The notes beneath the pieces were generated by a model. It searched no databases and had not been told where the DNA came from. It was given only the letters and a program-made list of their open reading frames with translations. A stretch of DNA of 32,830 nt from Bradyrhizobium guangdongense (GTDB taxonomy: Bacteria > Pseudomonadota > Alphaproteobacteria > Rhizobiales > Xanthobacteraceae), in NCBI RefSeq assembly GCF_006483445.1, contig NZ_PPPT01000191.1, forward strand, positions 1-32,830, in the 5' to 3' direction. Each line of letters opens with the position of its first letter. Within the stretch, counting starts at the first letter, position 1. A program made the translations under genes and the position numbers. Below, one piece after another: positions 8,359-17,644 of this stretch.

Positions 8359-9099
8359 TCAGCCTGCCTGCCGTGCCGCGACCGCGAGCGCCACCAGCTC
8401 GGCAATGCCGGGAGCGGTCCCCATGATGCCGGCAAACACGACGTCGCGACGGCCGATCCGCGCGACCAGGCCGGGCGCATCCTTTGCGCCATGCAGGCCC
8501 TCGCCGGAGAACACCCCGAGGACGACTGCGGGCCCTTCGATCGACGCAACCGCGTCGTCCAGCGAGGGCGGCTCCTCAAGAAAGGCGACGGCGACCCTGG
8601 CGAAGACTACACGCCGTTCGAGCGTGCGTGCCAGTTCCTCGGTGGATTGGCGCGAAGCCGGGTTGCGCTGCGAGCCATGCGCCAACAGGATGAGCGTCGA
8701 GGTCTCCGGCGCAAGGCCGTGCGCGCGTGCAGCATCTCCTGCCTGCTGGAGCACGACATTGGGCAAGCCGGGATCGAGCCCGAGCGGCGTCAGCATCTCA
8801 ATGCTGCGGCCGGTATTGTTGGCCTCGTCGAGGATCTGCACGAGCCGATCCCGCGTGAAATAGCCGTTGGAGGCGAATAGCGGATAAACCAGGACACGAT
8901 CGGCGACCAGCGTTTGCAGCGCCTCCTTGATCGTCGGCACGCCCGAGATGAAGCCGACGGCGACATCGAGCCCGCGACTCGCGAGCACCTCGGCGATGCG
9001 AAACACACCCGCGTTGGTCGCGTCCGGCCGCCGTTCGCCGTGAGCGGCGAGCAGCAAGGCGGTCCGTGACGTAGATCCGGTTTGTTCAGTGACAGGCAT
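8359..9099 (-). CDS. CbiX-type sirohydrochlorin chelatase, two-domain
   Basis: A 246-residue protein made of two CbiX-like halves, each opening with the chelatase strand-loop AHG: LLLAAHGE (His20) and LILLAHGS (His141). In CbiX the second metal-binding His lies in a later G-x-H loop. The C-terminal half has it (GLHGAKDAP, His203), whereas the N-terminal half reads NGYFTRD (79-84) with no His. So probably only the second half inserts metal (Co or Fe into sirohydrochlorin, for cobalamin or sirohaem), and the first half is structural. It lies 75 bp downstream of the DUF1858 gene, likely in one transcript. No cob or cys genes are nearby, so the true substrate is open. Confidence 0.8.
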   Translation of the reverse strand: MPVTEQTGSTSRTALLLAAHGERRPDATNAGVFRIAEVLASRGLDVAVGFISGVPTIKEALQTLVADRVLVYPLFASNGYFTRDRLVQILDEANNTGRSIEMLTPLGLDPGLPNVVLQQAGDAARAHGLAPETSTLILLAHGSQRNPASRQSTEELARTLERRVVFARVAVAFLEEPPSLDDAVASIEGPAVVLGVFSGEGLHGAKDAPGLVARIGRRDVVFAGIMGTAPGIAELVALAVAARQAG

Positions 9100-9174
9100 T
9101 ATCGGTACGCGCGGTCTCGTTCCTCGTCGCGGTATCGTAGACCGCCTAAGCGCTCATGTCTTCCCCGATCCGGA

Positions 9175-9375
9175 TCAGCGGACCATCTCGGCCTCACGCA
9201 GCGCGCCGAGAAACGCGCTGCGATCGATGCCATGCTCGATGCAGGCGTCGGTAACCGTGTGGAAGCAGGCAATCGGACAGCCGACGCAATTCATCTTGAA
9301 GTCGAGGAAGACGCGGATCGTTGCCGGGCGGTTTCTCATCACCTCGTCCACTATATCGTCATCCTCGATCGGCAT
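9175..9375 (-). CDS. DUF1858 redox-disulfide domain protein
   Basis: A 66-residue protein with the motif MNCVGCPIACFHT (Cys30, Cys33, Cys37) and a further Cys45, followed by EHGID. This is the small domain often called hybrid-cluster-protein-associated disulfide domain. Its role is unknown; it is commonly found near anaerobic and nitrogen-oxide metabolism genes. The start at 9375 has AGGAAT upstream; the frame to 9441 would overlap the FNR-like box and is rejected. It precedes the CbiX-like gene on the same strand. Confidence 0.85.
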   Translation of the reverse strand: MPIEDDDIVDEVMRNRPATIRVFLDFKMNCVGCPIACFHTVTDACIEHGIDRSAFLGALREAEMVR

Positions 9376-9427
9376 CGGAGGTATTCCTGTTGTGGAAATA
9401 CGATCGCCCGGCAGTCGCCTGGATTCT

Positions 9428-9441
9428 TTGTCGAGGCACAA
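9428..9441 (-). promoter_or_regulatory. FNR/FixK-like box before DUF1858-CbiX
   Basis: TTGT-N6-ACAA is a perfect inverted repeat with the TTG-N8-CAA frame of FNR/CRP-family sites; the fourth base differs from the FixK2 consensus. Its centre is 60 bp before the DUF1858 start. The surrounding 25 bp (9424-9448) match the ccoG box region (4969-4993) at 22 positions, in the same orientation to the gene. No convincing -10 lies at the expected distance. The remaining gap (9442-9797) holds no gene on either strand that I can support, and no clear promoter for the large kinase. Confidence 0.5.
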
Positions 9442-9797
9442 ACTCCGGTGCGTTCGAATTTCGCGGCCAGGTTGCGGCGGGTGGGCATCCGCCCGCTGCG
9501 CGGTCGTCTATCGGTCACCCCGGCACGCTGCCAAAACCTTCGCAATTGCAGCAAGTTGACGAATACGGCTCGAATTCCGAAAAGATCGACAGGGGAACTT
9601 TTGCGTATTTGATGATACGTTGTGAGCGCGCCCGGCCGATCCATTCGAAGCATGGCGCCGGAATGAGGGCGTGGGCTGGGGCAAGTCGTATCGCGCATCG
9701 CACGTGTGTCCTGCCTCTCCCGCCAGATACAGCGGACCGATCTGGCGAACCACTTTCGGCTCGCGATCGGAGGCAGGCAGCGGCACGGTTTGTCCGG

Positions 9798-12700
9798 ATG
9801 AATCTTTCATCGTTCATGGGCGCAGGTTGGGCCTACGGTCCGCAGGTCTTGTCCGACGATGACGGCATTCTGCTGTGCAGGGTCGGCCGTGAAGGAGCCG
9901 ACGGCAAGCGCGACGTCGTGCTGGCCGTGCTTTCGGCCACCGAGCATCCCACACCTCAGAGCCTCGAACGCCTCACACACGAATATGAACTGAGGGACGA
10001 GCTGGACAGCGCATGGGCGGCGAAGCCCCAGGAGCTGCTGCAGGACCGCGCGCGGACCATCCTGGTGCTGGAGGATCTCGGCGGCGAGCCTCTGACCTGG
10101 CAGCTCGGCGCTCCCATGGAGATTGCAGCGTTCCTGCATCTCGCCATCGAAATCGCGGCAACGCTGGGCAAGGTCCATCAGCGCGGCCTCGTGCACAAGG
10201 ACGTCAAGCCGGCAAACATCCTGGTCAACCGCGGTAACGGCAAGGTGCGGCTCACCGGCTTCGGCTTTGCCTCGCGGCGCGCGCGCGAGCGGCAATCGCT
10301 GGCGCCGCCCGAACAGATCGCCGGCACGCTTGCCTACATGGCCCCCGAGCAGACCGGCCGCATGAACCGCTCGATCGACTCGCGAAGCGACCTCTACGCG
10401 CTCGGCGTCACGCTCTACCAGATGCTCACCGGCGCGCTTCCCTTCACCGCGTCGGATCCGATGGAGTGGGTGCATTGCCACGTCGCCAGAAGGCCGGCCC
10501 CGCCAGAGAGCCGGCTGGAGACTGTCCCGGCGGCAGTGTCGCAATTGGTCATGAAGCTGCTCGCGAAGATGGCCGAGGAGCGCTATCAGACCGCGGCGGG
10601 CGCCGAGCGCGATCTGCGGCATTGTCTGGCCGAATGGGAGCAGCACGGCCGCATCGACGATTTCCCGCTCGGCCTGCACGACACGCCCGACCGCCTGCAG
10701 ATCCCCGAGAAGCTGTACGGCAGAGCGCGCGAGGTTGAGCGCCTGCTCGACGCGTTCAACCGCATGGTCACCCGCGGCGCGGCCGAGCTGGTGCTGGTTT
10801 CGGGCTATTCCGGGATCGGAAAAACCTCCGTCGTCAACGAACTGCACAAGGCGCTGGTGCCGCTCCGCGGACTGTTCGCATCGGGCAAGTTCGACCAGCA
10901 CAAGCGCGACGTTCCCTACGCGACGCTCGCTCAGGCCTTCCAGAGTCTGGTTTCGCCGCTTCTCGCCGGGAGCGACACCGAGCTCGGCGGGTGGCGGCAC
11001 GATTTTCTGGAGGCGCTCGGTCCAAACGGACAGTTGATCGTCGAGCTGATCCCCGAGCTGAAGCTGATCATCGGCGACCAGGGACCGGTCCCCGAGCTCT
11101 CGCCGCAGCACGCGCAGAGCCGCTTTCAGCACGCCTTCGAACGCTTCATCGGCGTGTTCGCGCGCGCGGAACATCCGCTGGTGCTGTTCCTCGACGATCT
11201 GCAATGGCTCGACACCGCGACGCTCGATCTGCTCCACGATCTCCTGACCCGGTCGGATCCCAAGCACCTGATGCTGATCGGCGCCTACCGGGACAACGAG
11301 GTCGATGCCGCTCATCCGCTGATGCGCATGATCGACGCCGTCAAGAGCTCAGGCGAACCGGTCACGGAGATCACGCTTGCGCCGCTCGGTCGCGCAGATC
11401 TGGGCCAGTTGCTGGCGGAGACGTTGCGTTGCGATCCGGAGCGCGTAGGGCTGCTCGCCCAGCTCGTGCTCGACAAGACCGGCGGCAATCCGTTCTTCGC
11501 CATTCAGTTCATGTTCTCGCTCCTGGACGAAGGCTTGCTCACCTTCGACCACGACGCGGCGCGCTGGTCCTGGGACCTCGATCGCATCCACGCCAAGCGC
11601 TACACCGAGAACGTCGTCGACCTCATGCTCGGGAAGCTGACCCGGCTGCCGGCCGCGACGCAGACCGCACTCCGGCAGATGTCCTGCCTCGGTAACACCG
11701 CCGAGACAGCCATGCTGGCGGTCGTCCTCGGGACATCCGAAAAGCAGGTGCATTCGGATCTGTGGCCGGCCGTCCGCCAGGAACTGGTCGAGCCTCTCGC
11801 CGGCGCCTACCGGTTCGTCCATGACCGCTTCCAGGAAGCCGCCTACGCGCTGATCCCCGAGGACGAGCGGAGCGCGGCCCATCTGCGGATTGGACGACTG
11901 CTCGCGGCGCGCACCGCGCCGGAGGCGATCGAGGACAACGTCTTCGACATCGTGAGCCAGCTCAACCGCGGCGCCGCCTTGATCACCGCGACGACAGAGC
12001 GCGAAAAACTGGCCGAGCTGAACCTGCTGGCGGGCAAGCGCGCAAAAGCCGCCACCGCCTTTGGCATGGCGCTGACGCATTTTTGCGCCGGCGACGCCAT
12101 GCTCGCGAACGACCGCTGGGAGCGGCACTATGCGCTGAGCTTCGCGCTGGCGCTGAACCGCGCCGAGTGCGAGTTCCTGACCGGCGAGCACGCGGCCGCA
12201 AAGAAGCATCTTGCCGAGCTCTCCGGCCATGCAGCCACCCTCCCCGACCTCGCCGCGGTCACCCGGCTGCAGATGGAGCCGAACGACCGCGACGTCGAAA
12301 TCGCGCTCAATTATCTGCGTCGCGTCGGCATCGACTGCTCGGCGCAGCCGACGCCCGACGAGGTCGCGCAGGAATATGAGCGGATGTGGCGGCAGATCGG
12401 CGAACGCCCGATCGAGGCGCTTCTGGAGTTGCCCCGGCTGACCGATCCGGTCGCGTCCGGAACCATGGACGTTCTCACCGTGCTGGTGTCGCCCGCCTGG
12501 TACATCACGGACGATCTGCGCCGCCTCATCATCGCGCGCATGGCCAATCTGAGCATGGAGTACGGCAACTCCGACGCGTCGTGCCTCGCCTACATCCTGC
12601 TCGGCACCGTGCTCGGTCCGGATTTTGGCGACTACGGCGCGGGCTATCGCTTCGCCCAACTCGGCCTCGATCTGGTCGAACGGCTCGACTCCGATCGCTT

Positions 12701-15700
12701 CAAGGCCCGCGTCTACCTGGGCTACGGAAGCTGGACACGGAATATCCGGGCCGGCCGGCCGCTGCTGCGGAAAGCCTTCGACGCGGCCCAGCAGGTCGGC
12801 GATTTCAACTACGCCAGCTTCACCTATCATCACCTCGTGACGCATCTGCTCGCCTGTGGCGATCCGCTTGCCGAGGTGCAGCGCGAGGCGGAAGCCGGGC
12901 TCGACTACGCACGGCGGGCGCAGGTCGACCTCGCCGTCGACAGGGTCATCGGACAGCTCCAGCTCATCCGGACCCTGCGCGGATTGACGCCCAGGTTCGG
13001 CAGCTTCGACGACGCAGGCTTCAACGAGGAGCAGTTCGAGCGTCGCCTCGAGGCTGAGCCGAACCTGACCCACGCTGCCTACTGGTACTGGATTCGCAAG
13101 CTCCAGGCGCGAGTCCTCGCCGACGATCCCGCCGCCATCGCAACCGCCGCCAAGGCGGAGCAGTATCTGTGGACCGCCAAGGCTTTATTCGATCGCGTCG
13201 CGTTTCATTTCTATGCCGCACTGGCCCTTGCCGCGCGTACGGATGCGGCAACCGCAGAGCGCGCTGCGCACCTTGCCACCTTGGCAAGCCACCATCGCCA
13301 GCTTCAGGAGTGGACCGATATCTGTCCGGAGGATTTTGCCGACCGCGCCGCGCTGATCGGCGCTGAAATCGCGCGCATCGAGGGCCGCGAGCTCGACGCC
13401 ATGCGTCTCTACGATCGCGCCATCGACGCGGCGCGCGCGAGCGGCTTTGTCCAGAACGAAGCGATCGCCAACGAGCTTGCCGGCCGCTTCTACGCGACGC
13501 GCGGATTCGAGAAGATCGCCTATGCCTATCTGCGCGATGCCCGTTACGGCTATCTCCGCTGGGGAGCCGACGCCAAGGCGAGACAGCTCGAACGGCTTTA
13601 CCCGCGGCTGCACGTGGCGGAAGACGGCATCGCAGCCGGCAAGCCGAGCGAGTCGGTCCAGCAGATGGACGTCACCTCGGTGGTCAAGGCGTCGCAGGCG
13701 GTATCGAGCGAAATCGAACTGCCGAAGCTGATCGAGACGTTGATGAAGATCGCGCTGCAGAACGCCGGCGCGGATCGCGGCCTGCTCATCCTGTCGCGGC
13801 AGAATGACTTCCGCATCGAGGCGGAGGGACAGTCGAGCGGCGACGACTTCTCGGTCGCGATGCGCCAGGCCCCGGTCTCCGGCCCCGACTGCCCCGAAGC
13901 CCTGCTGCGCTATGTCATCCGGACGCAAAAGACCCTCATCCTCGACGACGCATCGCGGCCAACCCCGCTGTGCGAGGAGGACTATTTGCATCGCCGGCAT
14001 CCGCGATCGATCCTCTGCCTGCCGTTGATGAAGCAGGCCAGGCTGATCGGGCTGCTCTATTTCGAGAACACGCTCGCCACCCACGCATTCACGCCCGACA
14101 GGGTCGCGGTGCTGGAGCTGCTCGCAGCCCAGGCCGCGATCTCGCTCGAGAACACCCTGCTGTACCGCGACCTCAGGGAGCGCGAGGCCCGCATCGGCCG
14201 GCTCGTGGATTCCAACATCATCGGGATCCTGTTCTGGGATGCCGAAGGCGACGTCAGCTACGCCAACGATGCCTTCCTCAACATGACCGGCTATACGCGG
14301 CAGGAGCTGGTCTCCGGCACCATCGACTGGCGCGAGATGACGCCCGCGGAATACCGCGTGCATGACGATCAGCGTGTCGACCAGCTCCGATCGTCGGGGC
14401 AGGCCGAACCGCGCGAAAAGGAGTTCTTCCGGAAAGACGGCAGCCGCATTCCGGTGCTGATCGGCTCGGCCCTGCTGGCGGGAACCGACGAGATCATCTC
14501 CTTCGTCCTCGATCTCACCGCACGAAAGCAGGCGGAAGAGAAAACCCGATTGCTGATGGAGCAGGCCCATGACGCCATCCTGGTGCTCGACCAGGACGGC
14601 CTGGTGATCGAAGCCAACCGCACGGCTTCCGTGACGCTGGGGCGCCGGCGGGAAGACATCGTCGGGCAGCCGCTGCGATCCGTTGCGGATCCTGCGGACG
14701 AGTTGGACAGCCTGCTCGCCCCCGGCTCGACCGGGCTGGTGCAGCTCCGCCTGGCCGGCGCCGACGGCAACGACCTCGATGTGGAAATGTCGGCCGCCCG
14801 CGTGTCGACCGGCGGCCAGGAGCTCGTCATCGTCATCGGACGCGACATCACCGCTCGCCTGCGCCTCGAGCAGCAATTGCGCCAAGCGCAGAAGATGGAC
14901 GCGATCGGCCAGTTGACCGGCGGCGTTGCCCACGACTTCAACAATCTGTTGACCGTGATCACCGGCACCATCGAGATCCTGATCGACGGCCTTGCCGACC
15001 GGCCCGAGCTGGCGGCCATCGGCCACATGATCGACGAGGCGGCGGCCCGCGGCGCCGATCTGACCAAAGCGCTGCTGGCGTTCGCCCGCAAGCAGCCCTT
15101 GCAACCGCGCGTGACCGACATCAACAACCTGATCGTCGACACCGCAAAGCTGTTGCGGCCGACGCTTGGCGAGCAGATCGAGATCGGCTCGACGCTCGAC
15201 GCCGAGTGCTGGCGCGCACTGATCGACCCAAGTCAGCTCTCGACCGCCCTGATCAACCTTGCCGTCAACGCCCGCGACGCAATGCCCGCCGGCGGCCGGA
15301 TCATTTTCGGCACCGCCAATGTCAGCTTCGCGCCGCCGGCGTCCGACACCGGCTCCGCTGGGATGACCGGCGACTACATCATGGTCACGGTCCGCGACAA
15401 CGGGTCGGGCATCCCCGCGGCGATCCGCGACAAGGTGTTCGAGCCGTTCTTCACCACGAAGGAGCTCGGCAAGGGCACCGGACTCGGATTGAGCATGGTC
15501 TATGGCTTCGTCACGCAATCCGGCGGCCACATCAGGATCGACAGCGAGGAAGGACAGGGAACGACGATCAGCCTGTATTTGCCGCGCGCTGCGCAGGAGG
15601 CATCCCTTTCGAGCGAAACCCCGGTCGGCGGGCCGCAACGCGGTAACGAGACCATTTTGGTCGTGGAGGACGACGCACTGGTGCGCAGCTACGTGGTGAC

Positions 15701-16034
15701 CCAGCTCGAAGGCCTCGGCTATCACACGATCAGTGCCGCCAACGGGCCGGAAGCGCTGGCCCTGGTGAACCAGGGCGTGGCGTTTGACCTGCTGTTCACG
15801 GACGTCATCATGCCCGGCGGCATGAACGGGCGCGAACTTGCCGACGCCGTCGCGAAACTACGGCCCGGCGTGGCCATCCTCTATATGTCGGGTTATCCCG
15901 AGGCCGCGATGACGCAGGATGGCCGCCTCGAACCCGGCGTGACGCTGCTCAACAAGCCTTATCGGACTGCCGACATGGCGCGCATGATCCGTCAGGTTCT
16001 CGGCTCCCGTGCGCATCGGGACGGCTCGCACTGA
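9798..16034 (+). CDS. Giant kinase-like/AAA/GAF/PAS hybrid histidine kinase
   Basis: A 2078-residue soluble signalling protein. In order: Ser/Thr kinase-like domain (1-290); AAA/NACHT-type ATPase (Walker A GYSGIGKT 336-343, Walker B FLDD 464-467); a long helical TPR-like region (about 690-1290); GAF (about 1307-1460); two PAS domains (about 1467-1580 and 1585-1695); HisKA with His1712 (AHDFNN); HATPase (NLAVNARDA, DNGSGI, GTGLGL); and a C-terminal receiver with Asp2002 (FTDVIMPGG). The kinase-like part keeps HKDVKPAN (133-140) but has Ala43 where the ATP-binding Lys is expected and GFG (154-156) instead of DFG. It is probably a pseudokinase. The upstream frame to 9321 overlaps the DUF1858 gene and shows no domain. 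The start at 9798 has no good ribosome binding site, so it is uncertain by a few codons. Confidence 0.92.
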   Translation: MNLSSFMGAGWAYGPQVLSDDDGILLCRVGREGADGKRDVVLAVLSATEHPTPQSLERLTHEYELRDELDSAWAAKPQELLQDRARTILVLEDLGGEPLTWQLGAPMEIAAFLHLAIEIAATLGKVHQRGLVHKDVKPANILVNRGNGKVRLTGFGFASRRARERQSLAPPEQIAGTLAYMAPEQTGRMNRSIDSRSDLYALGVTLYQMLTGALPFTASDPMEWVHCHVARRPAPPESRLETVPAAVSQLVMKLLAKMAEERYQTAAGAERDLRHCLAEWEQHGRIDDFPLGLHDTPDRLQIPEKLYGRAREVERLLDAFNRMVTRGAAELVLVSGYSGIGKTSVVNELHKALVPLRGLFASGKFDQHKRDVPYATLAQAFQSLVSPLLAGSDTELGGWRHDFLEALGPNGQLIVELIPELKLIIGDQGPVPELSPQHAQSRFQHAFERFIGVFARAEHPLVLFLDDLQWLDTATLDLLHDLLTRSDPKHLMLIGAYRDNEVDAAHPLMRMIDAVKSSGEPVTEITLAPLGRADLGQLLAETLRCDPERVGLLAQLVLDKTGGNPFFAIQFMFSLLDEGLLTFDHDAARWSWDLDRIHAKRYTENVVDLMLGKLTRLPAATQTALRQMSCLGNTAETAMLAVVLGTSEKQVHSDLWPAVRQELVEPLAGAYRFVHDRFQEAAYALIPEDERSAAHLRIGRLLAARTAPEAIEDNVFDIVSQLNRGAALITATTEREKLAELNLLAGKRAKAATAFGMALTHFCAGDAMLANDRWERHYALSFALALNRAECEFLTGEHAAAKKHLAELSGHAATLPDLAAVTRLQMEPNDRDVEIALNYLRRVGIDCSAQPTPDEVAQEYERMWRQIGERPIEALLELPRLTDPVASGTMDVLTVLVSPAWYITDDLRRLIIARMANLSMEYGNSDASCLAYILLGTVLGPDFGDYGAGYRFAQLGLDLVERLDSDRFKARVYLGYGSWTRNIRAGRPLLRKAFDAAQQVGDFNYASFTYHHLVTHLLACGDPLAEVQREAEAGLDYARRAQVDLAVDRVIGQLQLIRTLRGLTPRFGSFDDAGFNEEQFERRLEAEPNLTHAAYWYWIRKLQARVLADDPAAIATAAKAEQYLWTAKALFDRVAFHFYAALALAARTDAATAERAAHLATLASHHRQLQEWTDICPEDFADRAALIGAEIARIEGRELDAMRLYDRAIDAARASGFVQNEAIANELAGRFYATRGFEKIAYAYLRDARYGYLRWGADAKARQLERLYPRLHVAEDGIAAGKPSESVQQMDVTSVVKASQAVSSEIELPKLIETLMKIALQNAGADRGLLILSRQNDFRIEAEGQSSGDDFSVAMRQAPVSGPDCPEALLRYVIRTQKTLILDDASRPTPLCEEDYLHRRHPRSILCLPLMKQARLIGLLYFENTLATHAFTPDRVAVLELLAAQAAISLENTLLYRDLREREARIGRLVDSNIIGILFWDAEGDVSYANDAFLNMTGYTRQELVSGTIDWREMTPAEYRVHDDQRVDQLRSSGQAEPREKEFFRKDGSRIPVLIGSALLAGTDEIISFVLDLTARKQAEEKTRLLMEQAHDAILVLDQDGLVIEANRTASVTLGRRREDIVGQPLRSVADPADELDSLLAPGSTGLVQLRLAGADGNDLDVEMSAARVSTGGQELVIVIGRDITARLRLEQQLRQAQKMDAIGQLTGGVAHDFNNLLTVITGTIEILIDGLADRPELAAIGHMIDEAAARGADLTKALLAFARKQPLQPRVTDINNLIVDTAKLLRPTLGEQIEIGSTLDAECWRALIDPSQLSTALINLAVNARDAMPAGGRIIFGTANVSFAPPASDTGSAGMTGDYIMVTVRDNGSGIPAAIRDKVFEPFFTTKELGKGTGLGLSMVYGFVTQSGGHIRIDSEEGQGTTISLYLPRAAQEASLSSETPVGGPQRGNETILVVEDDALVRSYVVTQLEGLGYHTISAANGPEALALVNQGVAFDLLFTDVIMPGGMNGRELADAVAKLRPGVAILYMSGYPEAAMTQDGRLEPGVTLLNKPYRTADMARMIRQVLGSRAHRDGSH

Positions 16035-16038
16035 TCTT

Positions 16039-16050
16039 GCATGATCATGC
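16039..16050. repeat. 12-bp perfect palindrome between convergent genes
   Basis: GCATGATCATGC lies in the 28-bp gap between the ends of the large kinase and the GH51 gene. It has no loop or T-run, so it is not a usual terminator. It may be chance. Confidence 0.4.
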
Positions 16051-16062
16051 GCGCCGCTCGCG

Positions 16063-17607
16063 TCAGCCCGCCGCCAGATGGATCACGTTCCACGACGCCG
16101 GCTTTAGCGTCAGGCGCAATCGTCCACGGTCCATGTGCGCGCCCTGAAGCGGCGCCGGTTTTACCCGCTCGGGCGCGTCCTTGGTGTTGGTCGCCCCGAG
16201 ATCGTCGTGGCAGAGCTCGAGCGCTTCGCCAATTGCAAGCCGACCAAAGCTTCGCGCTTCGAGACTCACCTCGATCTCTTGCGTCAGGTCGCGGTTGAGC
16301 AGGAAGAGCGACAGGCCACCGTCTTCCCCCGCAACGGCCGCGACCTTCAGATAGGCCACGTTGGGAATCGGAAACATCGGTTGCTGCCCGTCGCGCGGAT
16401 CGTAATAGGTCGAATCGTAGGTTTCAGACTCGACTTGCGTGCGCAAGACCTTGCCGCGACCGAGGCGGCTCATCTGGGCAAAGGGATAGAAGGTCGTCTG
16501 GCGCCACGCCGCCCCGCCCGTCTCGGTCATGATCGGCGCGATGGCGTTGACGAGCTGCGCGAGGCAGGCGGTTCTCACCCGATCGGCGTGATTGAGCAGG
16601 GATATGCAGGCGCCGCCGAAGGCAAGCGCATCCTCCATGGTGTAGATTTCCTCCAGGATCGACGGCGCCACCGGCCAGCCCTCCCAAACCCGATTGGCCC
16701 GGCCACGCCGCGTCCGGTACCAGACGTTCCACTCGTCGAAACTGAGCATCATGCGCTTGTGCGAGCGCCGCTTCGCGGCGACCGCATCCGCGATGGCGAC
16801 GACCTCGTCGATGAAGCGGTCCATCAGATCGGGGCTGGCGAGGAAGGACGGCGTGTCCTGCTTGTAGTTGTTGAGATAGGTGTGAAGGGAGATGTATTCG
16901 GCGTGATCGAAGGTGTGCTCGATCACCGTGTCCTCCCACTGGCCGAAGGTCGGCATGTTGCGCCCCGACGAACCGCAGGCCGCGAGCTCGATGGACGGAT
17001 CGATCCAGCGCATCATCTTGGCGGCTTCGCGCGCCAGCGCGCCGTAGGCGTCGGCGCTCTTGTATTCCATCTGCCAGGGGCCATCCATTTCGTTGCCGAG
17101 GCACCAGAACTTGACGCCGTGCGGCTTGTCCCAACCGTGCGCGCGGCGCAGGTCCGACCAGGCGGATCCGCCGGGATGGTTGCAATACTCCACGAGGTTG
17201 CGCGCGGCATCGCCGTTGCGCGTGCCGAGATTGACCGCGAGCATCGGCTCGACCTCCGCGGCCTTGCACCAGTCCATGAACTCGTTGGTGCCAAAGCTGT
17301 TGGGCTCGGTGCTGAACCATGCGAGGTCGAGGCGTGCGGGGCGCTTCTCCACCGGGCCGACGCCATCTTCCCAATTATAGCCGGAGACGAAGTTGCCGCC
17401 GGGATAGCGGATGATGGTCGGGCCGAGTTCCTTCACCAGCGCCAACACGTCCTTTCGAAAGCCGTTCTTGTCCGCCGTGGGATGGCCGGGCTCGTAGATG
17501 CCGCCGTAGACGCAGCGGCCGAGATGCTCGACGAACGCGCCGAACAGTCGGGGATCGGTCTGGCCGATGGCGAAATCGCGATCCATCAGAACGCTGGCTT
17601 TTCTCAT
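16063..17607 (-). CDS. GH51 alpha-L-arabinofuranosidase
   Basis: A 514-residue glycoside hydrolase of family 51 that releases terminal alpha-L-arabinofuranosyl groups from arabino-oligosaccharides or arabinoxylan fragments. The acid/base Glu173 lies in CLGNEMDGPWQ and the nucleophile Glu292 in SFDEWNVWY, both typical of the family. LFGAFVEHLGRCVYGGIYEP at the N-terminus and the C-terminal beta domain (NRDLTQEIEV) are also standard. There is no signal peptide, so it acts in the cytoplasm on imported oligomers. The start at 17607 has AGAGAAGAG upstream. It is the last gene, 37 bp behind the ATPase gene of the Opp-type transporter, which points to coupled uptake and hydrolysis. Confidence 0.94.
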   Translation of the reverse strand: MRKASVLMDRDFAIGQTDPRLFGAFVEHLGRCVYGGIYEPGHPTADKNGFRKDVLALVKELGPTIIRYPGGNFVSGYNWEDGVGPVEKRPARLDLAWFSTEPNSFGTNEFMDWCKAAEVEPMLAVNLGTRNGDAARNLVEYCNHPGGSAWSDLRRAHGWDKPHGVKFWCLGNEMDGPWQMEYKSADAYGALAREAAKMMRWIDPSIELAACGSSGRNMPTFGQWEDTVIEHTFDHAEYISLHTYLNNYKQDTPSFLASPDLMDRFIDEVVAIADAVAAKRRSHKRMMLSFDEWNVWYRTRRGRANRVWEGWPVAPSILEEIYTMEDALAFGGACISLLNHADRVRTACLAQLVNAIAPIMTETGGAAWRQTTFYPFAQMSRLGRGKVLRTQVESETYDSTYYDPRDGQQPMFPIPNVAYLKVAAVAGEDGGLSLFLLNRDLTQEIEVSLEARSFGRLAIGEALELCHDDLGATNTKDAPERVKPAPLQGAHMDRGRLRLTLKPASWNVIHLAAG

Positions 17608-17644
17608 GCTCTTCTCTCTGACGCCTTCGGGCTGGTGTGACGGA

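Noticed and set aside
9594..9621. EcfG-type promoter GGAAC ... CGTT before the giant kinase
   Set aside because: The spacer is 19 bp, whereas the general-stress sigma factor needs about 16-17.
9321..9797. N-terminal extension of the giant kinase
   Set aside because: It overlaps the DUF1858 gene and its box, has low-complexity content and no domain or start signal.
13185..15725. 846-codon open frame on the minus strand, and similar ones at 9807-11315 and 11349-13073
   Set aside because: Antisense shadows of the giant kinase; composition is repetitive Arg/Gly/Val/Asp-rich with no domain.
16135..17640. 501-codon open frame on the plus strand
   Set aside because: Antisense to the GH51 gene with both catalytic Glu; no recognisable domain.
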